A DNA stretch of 64,000 nucleotides from Leptoclinus maculatus (lineage: Eukaryota; Chordata; Actinopteri; Perciformes; Stichaeidae), in the NCBI GenBank assembly GCA_032191485.1, contig JAVDOI010000003.1:3141694-3205693 (forward strand), given 5' to 3'. The notes under the pieces were generated by a model. The model saw nothing but the letters and a program-made list of their open reading frames with translations. It was not told where the DNA came from and searched no databases. Each line of letters starts with the position of its first letter. Position 1 is the stretch's first letter. A program made the translations under genes and the position numbers. Shown here piece by piece: positions 11,761 through 26,840 of this stretch.

Positions 11761-12031
11761 AAATCCCCCAGAGGCCTTCAGGATTTGAATTTCTAGCAGT
11801 CTGCCCATGCGCAGACAGGAAAGTGTGTGGAAATTAAATTGTACATATTTTTTTCTCATTACTTTTACCTGAATGGAATTAACTCATTTTAAACGAGCGC
11901 AGTACATTTTAAGATTACTTAAAAAAAATACGTAGGATTCAATTACTCATTAAAATCGATGGAATAAACTAGATTAAGATTATGTAACATTTACAAGGGG
12001 GCCGAATAATTTTTTTCAGTGCGGTGTGTAG

Positions 12032-12770
12032 TCATGTGAAGGATGATCTGGCCAGAGGTGATTTATTATAGAGTGTTATAGCAGTGGGCAGGAATGTTCT
12101 CCTGTATCTGTCCTTGTGACAGATGAGTCTGTTGGAGAAAGTGCTCCTCTGTCCCTGCAGTAGGTGGTGGAGAGGGTGATCCGGATTATCCAATATGGAT
12201 AATAATTTCTTCAGTGATCTCCTCTCCTCCACCTGTTCTAAATAGTCGGCCTTCTTAACTAGTTTATTAAGTCTGTTGGTGTCTCCGGCTCCAATGCTGC
12301 TCCCCCAACAGACTACGGAGAAGTACAGTGCACTGGCCACAACAGACCAGTAGAACATCTCCAACATCTTGCTGCACACGTTGAAGGGTCGAAGTTTCCT
12401 CAAGAAAGAGTCGACTCATCCCCTTCTTGTACACAGCGTTGATGTTGGTCTTCCAGTTCAGTCTGTTGTCGATGGTGACACCCAGGTACTTGTACTCCTC
12501 CACCATGTCCACGTCCTCTCCCAGAACTCTCAGCGGTTGTGGAGCCGTCGTCTTCCTCCTGAAGTCGACCACCATCTCTCTGGTCTTGGCCACGTTCAGC
12601 AGCAGGTGATTTCTACCGGCCCACTCCACAAAGTCATCCACTACTGCCCTGTACTCCTCCTCCCGTCCGTCCCTTATACACCCGACCACTGCAGAGTCAT
12701 CAGAGAACTTCTGCAGATGGCATGACCCTGAGTTGTACTGGAAGTCAGTGGTGTAAATGCAGTGCTTATA
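12032..12770 (-). pseudogene. Rex1-like reverse transcriptase, C-terminal half, frameshifted
   Basis: The minus-strand peptide contains the catalytic box as KFSDDSAVVG (the FSDD codons are at 12696-12707; families usually have F/YADD), then VEWAGRNHLLLNV, EMVVDFRRK, VEEYKYLGVTIDNRLNW and YKKGMSRLF. At about 12400 a one-base frameshift moves the continuation (LRPFNVCSKMLEMFYWSVVA, then VVCWGS and TLYNKSPLARS) to another frame. Upstream palm and finger motifs are absent. The protein would have reverse-transcribed LINE RNA; this copy cannot encode a working one. The related copy at 22587-22950 allows comparison. Confidence 0.88.
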
Positions 12771-13676
12771 GTTTTCTTTTTCATAAAAGGTAGAATAAAA
12801 GGTGTTTGGTTTCAGAAGTGCTCCTTTTCCTCTCAACCTGCATGTCCCTGTTTGATTGACAGCAGCTGGCAGGCTGCCAGAGTGCGGGTGTTAGGGCACG
12901 CTCACACATGCACATATGCGGCAGTATTAGTGCTGAATACGGGTGGTGCCAAGTGGGGTCAACCCAGGGGAGGATTGGCCATTAGGAAGGTTGGTAAGAC
13001 TCCTGAACAGCCGTTCCATTCCAGAACGACTCTGGTCATAGAGCTTTTCTTTTAAAATTATTAATGTCAGTAGTTACTGTATATTACTATATATAAACTG
13101 TGGTGGAATGGGCCTCAGACTGGACTAATCTAATAATTTCAATAACATATAGTAATAATAATAACAATGAGGGGGGATACCAGCGACCACTCCCAATTGG
13201 ACTGGTCCTCTTTTTTGTTGAAATCAGACTGGTTCAGTCCTTTTCATCGTGAACTTGACAAACCGTGATACGAGTTCCTGTTCACCACGCTTGCCTGGCT
13301 GGTCTTGGTCTAATTTAGTGCAGTGGTGACGTGCTGCTTATACAAACTGAGGAGGCAGGTAACTGAGAAGCAAGACATCCTGAAGTGTCTTGAAGGTCTC
13401 CAGCATCAGCAGATTCTCTTTATACCACAAACAAATGTATTATTGTTAAAGCCCAAAAAATGTTGTATCACTCTTTCCAAGCGATCTCTTTAAAAGGCCT
13501 CTCCATCTCAGAGTCTCGGTCCTGGAGTCCCAGTCCCAGTACGTCCCTGGGTCAACCCCACCGACATATCCTCAAATGATATCTTACGAGAAAGATACTC
13601 GAAAGCAAGCAACATGTGTCAATTTCCACTCATTAAATGCATACATTCTTTTCAAGATCTTTTCCGTTTTAGGAAT
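12771..13676. other. unannotated stretch
   Basis: I see no supported gene or named repeat. Confidence 0.4.
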
Positions 13677-13716
13677 AGTTCGTGAAATACTTAGGTTTAG
13701 GAAAAGATTGTGAAAT

Positions 13717-14145
13717 TGTCACGGGGCATGGTGAAGGACTCAAGTGCAGACCAGGCAGAGTAGCGTGCAAACGAATATTTATTTAACAAACAACACAGGA
13801 AACTCACAGGACATAACAGGGGATCCACGGACAAGACAGGAGACGAAGGGGATAATCCAGCAGGAACGGGAAGGCGGGAAGGCGGGAAGGCGGGAAGGCG
13901 GGAAGGCGGGAAGCACATGGGGTAATGATCTGGCGACAAGTGACTGAGAGGTAGGAGTTTAAGTAGTGACTGAAACAGGTGAGCAGGTGAGAGTAGTGAG
14001 CTTAATGAGGTGAGAGTGGAAGACAGGTGCGCTGAATGAGGGAGTGCTTGATTAGTAACCAGAGACAGGTGAAGGGAGTGCAGACAGGTAGAGTGAGGAG
14101 CTACAAAAAGACACAGAACACAGGAGGCAAAGCCTAATCGTGACA
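13717..14145 (-). mobile_element. solo LTR, Gypsy-type
   Basis: It is 429 bp, with termini TGTCACGGGGC and AATCGTGACA (TG...CA, with a 7-bp inverted TGTCACG end) and a perfect 5-bp target duplication GAAAT (13712-13716 and 14146-14150). Five-base duplications and TG/CA ends are the hallmark of LTR retroelements; no internal region or second LTR is present, so it is solo. The strand is inferred from resemblance of the reversed sequence to the LTR-like block at 29493. It carries an 8-bp minisatellite (next entry). Confidence 0.85.
13867..13913 (+). repeat. 8-bp minisatellite (AAGGCGGG)n
   Basis: Five to six tandem copies of AAGGCGGG lie inside the solo LTR. Confidence 0.92.
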
Positions 14146-14235
14146 GAAATACTTATTTAGGTTTAGGAAAAGATCATGAAATGCTTAGTAAGGTTTAAGA
14201 AAAGATTGTTAAATACTTAAGTTATGTTTAGGCAA

Positions 14236-17034
14236 CAAAAGCAATGGTCTTCTAGTTGAAAGACCGTTTTCTTTGTTTAAGTCATCCACCACCCCTCCTG
14301 CCCACATTGGGTGCTATTGGTTGAGGCTGCAAGTCCACACGATGCAAAGATTGCAAATTTTGCACGTGTATCCGCACCCTCAGACCTTAGAGAAGGAGAG
14401 ACAAAGAAACCAGAGCATTACACGGCGTGCTGTTAGAGGTACTAAAGAGTAAGGACCACACCAGCATCTAATCGGACCGAATTGACACTCGCACTGATGT
14501 GCTGCATCTGAGCAGCTTATTAGCTTTCTAGGCTGCAAACTGACATTAGCGGTGCACTTTTCCCCAGCTGAATGTTTGCTTGGTGCCGGTTCAACCAGCC
14601 AAGGTGCAGGACAAGACGTGTGTTCATGTTTGCAAATGAGATGAGAATGAGACTTGCTCAGGTTGCTGCTCAGAGTCTGTGGCTCTTGGGTTGTGTGGCA
14701 GGCTGCTGTCTAAAGCGTTCAAAATGATTTGTAATCTGTTCATAGTTCAGATGAAGAGGCTCCTCACAATAACACAGACATTATACAAAATACAGGAAGA
14801 AAAGTTGTAATGGAAATTATATTTTCTTCATGCAGAGCTGAATATTGGATTAATATCAGCTGTAGCTGTATCTACAAGCAAGTTTGCTTGGGAAAAGATG
14901 TTTGGAACAAGTTAAGAGAAACATATTTTCAAGCTGCCTGTAAGGACATTTAGTCGAAGTGTAGCAGAAACTGAGCCTTTTAACCACACGCTCACATACG
15001 GCATCTTAAATGTCATATAAATAAAATTAAATGAATGGAACCACTCAGAAAATTCAACATTTTATGGATGCTGTAAGCTAGAAGAGCCTTATGAAGGAGA
15101 ATTTATCCCAAAGCGTGTCCATTATGTGAAGGCTATGTCCCCTGTACACACATCAAGTGCCGTATTCCAACGCTGATTGAAGGCTTTCTTAGCACACATA
15201 ACAGAGAGAGAAAGAAATGGAAACTGTCCCACCAAACAAATAAGCTACTCAATAGGGTTCTGGCGCTCTTTAAATTTCGCTAATTTCATATTGAATGTCA
15301 GATTACACTTTTAGATTGGATTACATATTAATGTCATTGGGAGGAAGTGCCCATTTAGAGATTAAATTAATGCGTTAATGACGCATTAGCCACTTCACTG
15401 AGACATTTTAGAAGGCAATGAAGGAAAACACCAAACTCTGAATGTAACAGTTAGATACCCTACTATACCGCTGAACATTTACTTGACGTGAAATATAACC
15501 ATGACGTTCAAAAGTAGCATAACACTTATTGATAACAGCTGCATAGTTGAGCATTCATGTTAATTATGACAAGCTACTTAGACTAAATACTCGTCTGAGA
15601 GTGTTTCGGTATCTAACCGGCGGCCGATGCTGCCGACATGTCTAACGTTGTAGCGGCTTGAGCTAACGTTAGCTTCACACAATCACAGGACGAGCCTCAT
15701 CAAAGCCCAGAGTAGGGGGAGAGCGGGGTCGCGGGGTCTGTTAGGACGCTTTTGCATCCACACCAAATAACCTTCCGTTACTCACAGACCACTTGAACAG
15801 TAATGAAAATAATTTAGATATTGTCTGCTAAGAATTTGCAGCTACAATGTACTAAGTGATGATTGAGAGGGATTATTTCTTTGAGTCAATACATAGTTTT
15901 TTAGAAAAATCCTACTCGTTGTGCCTCTGTGTATCATATTATTATACTTTCGAAATAATAGCAATCCTATTTTCTGCGAAAATTAGATATAGTAACAACA
16001 CATTTAAGATTAAGATTCAGTCAGTGAAATTAAAGAATACCCCTCATAATAAACCAGGGCTCTATCCTGGCTAATCCCGCAGACAGCCTCCTCATTTGTC
16101 TCATTTGATGAAAGGCAAATGAGGTATCACCAATAAAGCAACAAATTGCCTCCTTTCTAAACCACAGCCAGGATTATGGATGTCAATTTTCCTCTGTGAG
16201 CCCCAGCGGCTCTCTAATGCAACATTTCTAATGTAATGCGCGCCGTTGTTGACTGAGTACTGTACAACAGCTGGAAAATATGCCTCGTGCATGAAGGGGA
16301 GTTAATACGTAGCCACGTGCAGGCAGGTTGTGGCTGTAGGGGATAAGCCTGTAGAGAAGCGTGTGTTTTACTGTGCCCATTTATCGTAATGGGTCGAACC
16401 TTCGGGGGGCGGGGGGGAGGAGAGATTTGCAGTGCAATCCCCTGCAGCAGCTACAGCTATGGGGAGGATGTGAGCCACGCCAACCAATGTGGGGAAAGGA
16501 ATTCAGCGTAGTGAGAACGGCACAGACATGCAGTTAACACCGGGTCAGACGGCTGCTTCCTTGTACTAATGAGAGGAACGGTTTGGAACGGGTTGTCCAG
16601 TATGCTTTCGTTATAGCTGTGTGTCAATTATTCCCAGGGTGTGATGTGGCAGAGCGCTAGATTCACAGGATGTGTGCAGCCAGATACCTATTGGCATGTG
16701 TGGACTCATATTTGTATGTTTTATAGTTTCTCCGTATGTGTTTCTGTATCACATTGTGTGACATGTTGTGAGGCTCGGTTTGACAACGCGCTCTTGGCCC
16801 TCCACCGATGTTACCGTTGAAGCCACTCGTGCTGGGCATCTTTTGGCTCCACGCGGCAGAGAGAAAGTCTGAGAAAGTTAAACTTCAATATCCACAAACC
16901 CCTTAAAGATGATGTCAGTGAACTGCACCCAGCGCAATAATAATGCCCCAAGGCCAGTCTATGATGCTTCATCGAGGACGCAAATAAGTGTGATTTCAAG
17001 GCAGATCCTCCTCTTCTTTTTTAGTTTTTATTAT
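14236..17034. other. unannotated stretch
   Basis: No gene is supported. Its start (to about 14275) may be decayed tandem repeat. A G-rich run (about 16404-16421) could form a quadruplex. The conserved-looking part 16085-16300 is listed separately. Confidence 0.4.
16085..16300. promoter_or_regulatory. candidate conserved non-coding element
   Basis: This is a non-repetitive, balanced-composition block with clustered TAAT-type and E-box-like (CAGCTG) words and an inverted pair (CTCATTTG ... CAAATGAG, about 16091-16122). It reads like vertebrate conserved non-coding sequence, but this is a judgement from composition only. Confidence 0.2.
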
Positions 17035-17042
17035 ATATTTAT

Positions 17043-17811
17043 TAGTGCTGGGAAACGATTACAATTTTTAATCGCGATTAATCGCATGATTTTTTTGCGA
17101 TTAAACGCATTGTTAGAAACAAAATTCAATAATGAATTCAAAAGTAGTGTATTGCGCACTTTTATTTTAAAAGTACTGCTATATGAACAAAAGTGCAATA
17201 ACATTTGGTTTGCAAACACTAAACATAAGGTTATTTTTAGCAGTTAAAATACAGTTATGATTCTGATAATAGATATTCAGCCGGTGTTCACAACTTTATC
17301 TTCATGTGTGTAAGAGATGCAATTTGAAATATACTTCTTGAAAACTGCAAACCTATCTACGTCATGTTTTTTATTTTTATTTTTTATGTTTGTTAAATTC
17401 TCAGTAGCGATAACTAAATTATATGCTTATTATACATATTACAAACAAAACAACTTTAAAAACTAAAAAAATATTTTGTTCTTCCTTTTTTGCTTTTTTG
17501 GGTATTTTGGTCAGACACATATGCAACGCTGATTACCGTAATATGTGTGGTATTTGTTATAAATGTACGTTGGTACATAGAGGGTGATAAGAACCTGTAC
17601 CTGGAGGGACTTAGGACCCAGGGGAATGTAGGTGAAGGAAACGGGAAGAGACGGAAGAGACGCCACACAAACAGCTGTTCACCGCTCGCTGCCCGGTTCT
17701 TGTGTTAAAAAGAACACAATGTCCGCTGCGTTAATGCGCGATAAAATAATTGTCGGCGTTAATTAATTAATGCGTTAACGCGATAATAACGCGTTAACTT
17801 GCCCAGCCCTA
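17043..17811. mobile_element. complete non-autonomous hAT (TAGTGCTGGG family)
   Basis: It has perfect 8-bp target duplications ATATTTAT (17035-17042 and 17812-17819). Its termini are TAGTGCTGGG and CCCAGCCCTA (inverted). Just inside each end lie dense ATCGCGATTAATCGC / GCGTTAACGCG words, the sub-terminal repeats to which hAT transposases bind. It has no transposase frame. The terminus is nearly the same as that of the element at 45290-46288, suggesting they could be moved by related enzymes. Confidence 0.93.
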
Positions 17812-17819
17812 ATATTTAT

Positions 17820-20950
<3,131 letters not shown>

Positions 20951-20954
20951 ATCA

Positions 20955-20983
20955 CAGTCACAGATCACACAGATCTGTGACTG
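20955..20983. repeat. 12-bp perfect inverted repeat
   Basis: CAGTCACAGATC and GATCTGTGACTG are separated by 5 nt. A further CACAGATCACAG unit precedes it, so the arms arose in a small CACAGATC tandem. Confidence 0.85.
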
Positions 20984-22282
20984 TCAGGGAAAAAAAACTC
21001 TCTCGCAACAGACTGAAGTGTCTTCAAAGTGCTCACCAAAGAATCGGGATTGATCTTTGTGGATTTCCTCTATTTCCTTCATTTTCTAAATCCAAACAAT
21101 CTCTTAAATCTTATACATCCTCTGCAGCCAGAAAGCCGCCTCTGTAGTGTCTGTTGCTTCCAGTCCCGTCTTTGAAAACCCCCTTGTTAACTGTCTTTTG
21201 CCCAGTGCATCATGAGTCTGCGGTGGCAGCCTCGGTAAAAAAATTGCAAGTGCCACCGTATGTTCCCGCAGATTTATTGATGAAGTGTAAAATGCTGCCA
21301 TGTTGTCCACTGCCAGGGTGAAAAATAGGTAGGTGGAAACATCCTGCAAAAGATGAAGCAGTTATTAAAAATTGCTGATGTTGGCGGCAGTAGAGTAGGT
21401 TCAGGACAAGACGAATGTGTGGTGGACACACAGGGAATGATTAGTTACTCCTGAGTGTGGATTATTTGCCTTATGGGAGCAGTGCCTTGGATACTGTTCC
21501 ACATTAACGGCCTACTTAGCTTTTTGGACTGTCGTAGCCTACATCTCGTGAGTCCACTGACCAACCACCACTGTTTTATGGATACTATGTCATGGCCTAA
21601 ACAAGACTAAACATGCACCCTAGTGCGAACCTGTAATGCTCATTACCCACCAAAAACACAATTGTTGGTTGAATTTTAAATGATAAATTTGTCTTTCGGG
21701 TGGCGCCACAAGAAAAGTGTTACCTTAATCTAAAGGGTGTATTACCTGTGAAACAGCTGTTTTGGGACAGTACGATGTCAAAACACATGTTCCACATCCA
21801 TTTTTTTCAGCCATAGGTGTATGTGCACTAGCCTTGCCATGCTGGCTTTAACATCTTGCTAAGCTGGAAACCTCATATGAAGGCAGAATCTGTATCCGTT
21901 TTGTAGTCCGAGTAGTATTGACCAATCACGTTTAAGCAGGCTTTGGTTGAATGCAGGTAAAATGTGTGTGGAGAGCACAAAGAATGCTAGGGATATTGAC
22001 TCAAATAGCTGGATCGGGTATTTTTGCCAATGTGGCAGATTTATTATATTTATGTACTTTATACACTATAGACTGGGATTTGAATTCCTATTAAAATGTT
22101 GAGCTATTCGTTACTGCATAAAAAAGGTGTACAATGTTAATTTTGAAGATTTTTGTTGTTTTTTTGTTCTACGATTTATTATTTGAATGATAAGTATCAA
22201 TTTAGTAAATTTATATCTATGTATTAATTTATTTTTTACATTTTATGGAAAGTAATGTTTAAGTCAAGCCTGATGTTGCCTT
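20984..22282. other. unannotated stretch
   Basis: I see no supported gene or repeat family. Confidence 0.4.
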
Positions 22283-23144
22283 AAACATAAGATAGATAGA
22301 TAGATATAAACTTTACTTATCCCCAGGGGGAAATTTGTTTGTAGCAGCATCAAGTTACAGATTAGAATAAGATATGAAGTATGGAAATGCACAATATATA
22401 CAGTACAATAAAATAACAATGCAGATATTGAATTGAAGAAATAGAATTAAAAAAAATAAGATGAAATAGAATAAAAATGCACAGTATATACAATGAATTA
22501 GAATGGTATCAAATGAACAACTAGGTGAATGAACTAAACAAACTGAACAGTAGTGCAAGGATCACCACAACAAGCAAGTGTTGTAGTCATTTGAAGGATG
22601 ATGATCTGGCCAGAGGTGATTTGTTATAAAGTGTTATTGCAGTGGGCAGGAATGTTCTCCTGTATCTTTCCTTGTGACAGCGGAGCTGGATCAGTCTGTT
22701 GGAGAAAGTGCACTGGCCACAACAGACTGGTAGAACATCTCCAACATCTTGCTGCACACGTTGAAGGATCGAAGTTTCCTCAAGGAAAAAGAGTCGACTC
22801 ATCCCCTTCTTGTACACAGCGTTGATGTTGGCCTTCCAGTTCAGTCTGTTGTCGATGGTGACACCCAGGTACTTGTACTCCTCCACCATGTCCACGTCCT
22901 CTCCCAGAACTCTCAGCGGTTGTGGAGCCGTCGTCTTCCTCCTGAAGTCGACGGCGAAGTGATCCGCCGTCGACACGAGAAAAGTTGAGAAAAAGTTACG
23001 GTCCGTTTGACCACAATTAAACTAAACGTGAAGAAAAAAAGAACAAAATATGAGAGGAAAAAGTGGAAAAAATACTGAAATAAGAACACACACACAGAGC
23101 TGCTGCGACAGGCAGCCGCTGGCACGGCGCCATCTTGCATATCA
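22283..23144 (-). mobile_element. Rex1-like LINE, internally deleted copy
   Basis: The 3' half (22283-22950) matches the LINE at 10742-12600: GATA tail (22291-22306), CCCCAGGGGGAAATTTG, 3' UTR, then RT C-terminal codons. At about 22950 the match stops inside EMVVDFRRK. The next 190 bp (22960-23144) end, on the minus strand, in CAAGATGGCGCCGTGCCAGC, which looks like a fish LINE 5' leader. I infer a copy that keeps both ends but lost most of both frames, rather than simple 5' truncation. A 10-bp inverted repeat sits exactly at the junction (22947-22956 and 22965-22974). Confidence 0.75.
22587..22950 (-). pseudogene. Rex1-like RT C-terminal remnant
   Basis: The minus-strand peptide holds VDFRRKTTAPQPLRVLGEDV, EEYKYLGVTIDNRLNWKANI and YKKGMSRLFF, then TFLPTAITLYNKSPLARSS near the end. 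A frameshift after the YKKGMSRLFF region and a deletion relative to the 12032 copy (the segment between MLEMFYW and STFSNRL) break the frame. The catalytic box is deleted. Confidence 0.85.
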
Positions 23145-26100
23145 TAAACTAATTATCTCAGTCTCATCCACACAGTGAGGCATACAACTTATTTATTAAA
23201 CACTGGTATTGGATCAGTACTTGGTATCGGCCGATACCCAAAGCCCAGATATTGTATCGGGACTGAACATTTTGAACGATGCATCCATATTGTAGACGTC
23301 ATCTCGCAACTCCAACTCCATTCTCGCATCTCAAGTTGCTAATCGGACTGCAAACAATAGCGCATGGAAGAGAAAGTCTTGTCCAGGATATGGCACCGGA
23401 ACCCCCTAAATATTGTCCGTGTCCCCAGAAGCTAAATCATCATCAGACTTATATCCAATGGGCTTCAGGATGGCAGTGGCCAAAAAAACTATTTAATGCA
23501 GGTTTAAAGTACAGTGGAGGTATCCTGTTAAATATGAATTACAGAAACTCCTAACAGATATTCCAGGTGCTTGATGATGCTTCATGTTCCCCATCGTCTG
23601 GGGAACATGAATGTATTATAATTTACCAATATTCTGTAATAACCAACTGATTGCCTTCAACATCAGCAGCGTGGTTCAAACTGTGATTAACCCAAAGCTT
23701 AAGTTTGAATGGTTTATTCTAGCTGATGCCAGTCCCTTTAAAAAGGAGGTCAACTCAAACATTATCTTCAAGCAACACTCTATGAACACAGGAAACATGA
23801 ATCAACCTCTGGGGCACAACACTTTATTCAGAGCTCTGATATGAAAGAGCCCACAAGGTTCCTCAAAAAGCCCCTGTCGCTTCTAATCACTGACGTATTG
23901 TGCAGCCAGGGAGGAAATTTGTGGGATTTTATGCACAGTCAGTTCCGATGATCATCCTCCTCATTGTCGCTGTCTGTGGCGCTGAAATGACAGCATCATT
24001 ATTGTCTCTTTGAGGACAGTGGCCTTGTTCCCCCAGGCCTGATGAAATAGGAGCTAAGAGGAAGGACCGGCAGTGGTGGCAATGATTGCACCCTCTCTCT
24101 CCGGGTTTAGGCACAGTTATCTCTGATGCCTTCTCTTTATGCACACAAGTGCTCCGATCTGAGAAAACGCCGCCCACAGAAGCTCAAACTTCATCAACGG
24201 GAAATCAAAGAAAAACACTTTGCAGTGCTGTGTTTGATTAGCAAGAGAACGGTGCAAAGGCGAAAGCAAGGTGGCTTCACACAATCTGGAGATCAAAACA
24301 TTAATAAATACATACACAAACAGATGATCTCACAGGATCTCTGAATCATTTGGACCTTTTTTTCCCCCTCCAGGTTGTTATCTTGTGATATTTTAAACCA
24401 TGCTGGTACACGACTTGCTCGTTGCAGCTGGTGGCAACTCTGCCCTGACTGATGAGATTGCTCCTATGTAAATGTCATTAAGGTATAAAAACAAACAAAA
24501 TATAATTACCTAATTATTTTTTGTTAGAAAAGCATCAACATCTTTTGCATGTTAAAACACGCTGACCTGTTTTTGCAGTGTCATTCCTTTTAGCGGGTCA
24601 TGGAGCTTGGGTTTAGAAATGTCACTAGAGCCACGACAGTTTGTTGCTTTATTTATTGGTGGCTCAACAGAAAATTCATTGGCAAATATTTTGACGATCA
24701 ATGCATTGTTTTGAGTATTTCTTTTCTCTGGTGTCAGCTTCTACAATGTCAGGATGTTCTGCTTTTCTCTTATATCAGTGTAAACTGAATATCTTTTGAT
24801 TTTGGACGATTAGTCAGGCAAAAACATATATATATAATATTTAAGGAGTCACTGACCAAATGACAGTGAATGCATCGTTTTCAACCACTCACAATGCAAG
24901 AAAATCTGTGTTTCTAGACCAGGAAAAAAAATTAAAACGGGCAACGCAACACAGTTGGAGCCGTAGTTTGGCCTGTTTAAAATCAGATCTACAGTAACTA
25001 GTGAGGCTGTAATTATATTTCAAGCTACCACTTGAAGTATCAACATCTTTCCGCTTATATCTCTGGATTTTGCAATGGCGCTTTCATGATAGAGGCTTCA
25101 GACTTGTTAATAAGATCCATGGGCTCTGCTCTGGTGGCTACAACAATAATTGCCTCCACACCAGGGCAGAGCCTGTTGCGTTGCTCTTTGGTCGACTGGC
25201 AGGCGTCGGCGGCGCCACCCACATGCACCTGGAGGAATTCAAGATCTTCATTAAAATGAGGAGAGGGCTCCTGTTTCTTACCTCACTGCCTCCCGCCCTC
25301 CCCTCGCCACTGGCAACAGGTTTGTGTGAATACATCCATTAAATTGGATTCCTGGCCTGCAGGGAGTGACAAGCGAAAAAAAGTGGCGTTTGAACCAGGA
25401 GAGAATGATGATGTACTTTTTGGGCGCGACGGGAAAACAGTCTCTGTCGTAATAGCTTGGCTATTTGGTCTGCTTAAGCCCCAATTTCCACAGTCCGAGT
25501 CACTGATGTGTTTCAGACACAGTCAATTTGGGGCATGGCTGATCACAGTGAAATAGCTTGTGAGGGATGTCCAGTTTGGAGCGGAAAATCGTCCCAAGAG
25601 TAATTTGTTTGCGAACCAAGAAAAACAATTATTTGTACAGAAATGTATTTAGTATGTGTCGACCCCCTTCTGCACATCAGCTGTGTCCTCCCAACTTTTT
25701 AAACGGTTTCATTATCACTCTGTGGCTCCACGGTCACATTATGTCTCTGCCTGTCTGCTTATGCTCTTACTCCACAAACCGGCAGCTGAACGGGAACCAG
25801 GCAGGCATTATGGCGGCAAGTAAGTCCGGCCAAGACTGACTCATCCCCTTGTGTAGTGCTTCCCATGCCGCTGCCAGTGCAGTCACAGTGGAGTTTAGTC
25901 AGCAGTTCGTAGTAACCATATTCCGCTCATATTATTCACCTCGTGCTTGCCTGGACCCGTGCAGACGAGGTCCTTCCGGTCCATTAGCTTCCAATTAAAA
26001 CGGATCACAAAATGGTTTGAACGCTCATTTAACGACCGTTTTAGCAGGAGGCCATGAAATCGTCGGCTCTGTGGGGGAAAGAAGACATTGAAGCAAGGCA

Positions 26101-26429
26101 GAATCCGCCTCATGTTTTCTCAGTTGGACCTAAGCACACAACAAATCCATCTGCTTCACAGAGTTTATGCTCCCCCGATGCGCGGATGCAGGCTTGCGAG
26201 TCGAATGTCAAATGTGTATCCATTTTTACAAAGATGCTGGTGTAAGAATTAGCATTTTGCGGGCAGATGGTCCATATTAGCAACATTTTGAACGTAGACG
26301 ATGAAGAAAAATGACCTACCAATATTTAGCATTAAACCTTGTTTCAACAATGAGATGTCATTGAAATAAAGACTTCAAAAAATGTATTTATATAACACAA
26401 CACTTAATTAGAAGAGTCTAAGATCAATC
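23145..26429. other. unannotated; 16-bp palindrome near left end
   Basis: A perfect palindrome GGTATCGGCCGATACC (23223-23238) lies in a 'ggtattggatcagtacttgg...gtatcgggac' context like the end of a degraded DNA transposon. The remainder shows no supported gene. Confidence 0.4.
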
Positions 26430-26840
26430 TAATGTATGAGAAATATGAAGCCTACTGCTAGCAATCAGTTAGCTTAGCTTAGCACAAAGACGATGTATAA
26501 AATGAGTTTTTCATGACAACTCACTGTGATATCATGACTCTGGGAAATAGCACATAACCCTTTGTACAATCACAACATGTCGTTTGACACTGTTTTTTGG
26601 GGTGGATTAAACAAATGAGATGTAAATTGTTAATTACTGAGCTCTCAAGGCGGATTTTATTACCTTTGGATAACTGTTTCCATTCTCTATGCTATGCTAA
26701 GCTAACTGGCTACTGGCGGTAGCTTTGAGTTAACCGTACAGACATGAGAGTGTTATCAGTGTTCTCAGTAACTCTGGGCAAGAAAGAGAATATGTGCATT
26801 TCCTAAAATGTGGAAATACTCCTTCCATTCTCTGCCCAGT
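26430..26840. repeat. dispersed repeat with inverted TTAGCTTAGC arms
   Basis: The left part has CAGTTAGCTTAGCTTAGCAC (26467-26486); the right part has GCTATGCTAAGCTAACTGGC (26691-26710), its approximate reverse complement. It is followed by 'taaccgtacagacatgagagtg' (about 26732-26753) and 'gggcaagaaagagaat'. From memory, this string is a common teleost interspersed repeat; I could not search for it. Confidence 0.6.

Larger units (their letters stand above)
11029..12022. mobile_element. DNA element with GCACTGAAAAAAAT inverted termini
   Basis: The left end GCACTGAAAAAAATG and the right end ATTTTTTTCAGTGC are inverted copies. The flanking LINE sequence is continuous when this block is removed, by comparison with the copy at 22560-22600. 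It is AT-rich, has no transposase frame, and contains pieces of other elements. The target duplication is not clean, so I leave the superfamily open. Confidence 0.7.
10742..12770 (-). mobile_element. Rex1-like non-LTR retrotransposon, 5' truncated, interrupted
   Basis: On the minus strand the order is: RT C-terminal half (12770 to about 12040), a 3' UTR, a conserved 3' end containing CCCCGGGGGGAAATTTG (10780-10796), and a (GATA)n-type tail (10745-10765). The same 3' end and tail occur at 22283-22350 and as a fragment at 36731-36795, which defines the family. A 994-bp DNA element splits the 3' UTR at 11029-12022; the LINE resumes on the other side as judged from copy 22283. Clade naming (Rex1/CR1 group) rests on the RT motifs and is moderately sure. 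Confidence 0.8.
13677..14235 (+). repeat. tandem repeat ('gaaata cttaggtttaggaaaagat' unit)
   Basis: Units resembling GAAATACTTAGGTTTAGG plus AAAAGATTGT occur at 13683-13716 and three to four times, with drift, at 14146-14230. The array is interrupted by the solo LTR at 13717-14145 and resumes in phase after it. Confidence 0.75.
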
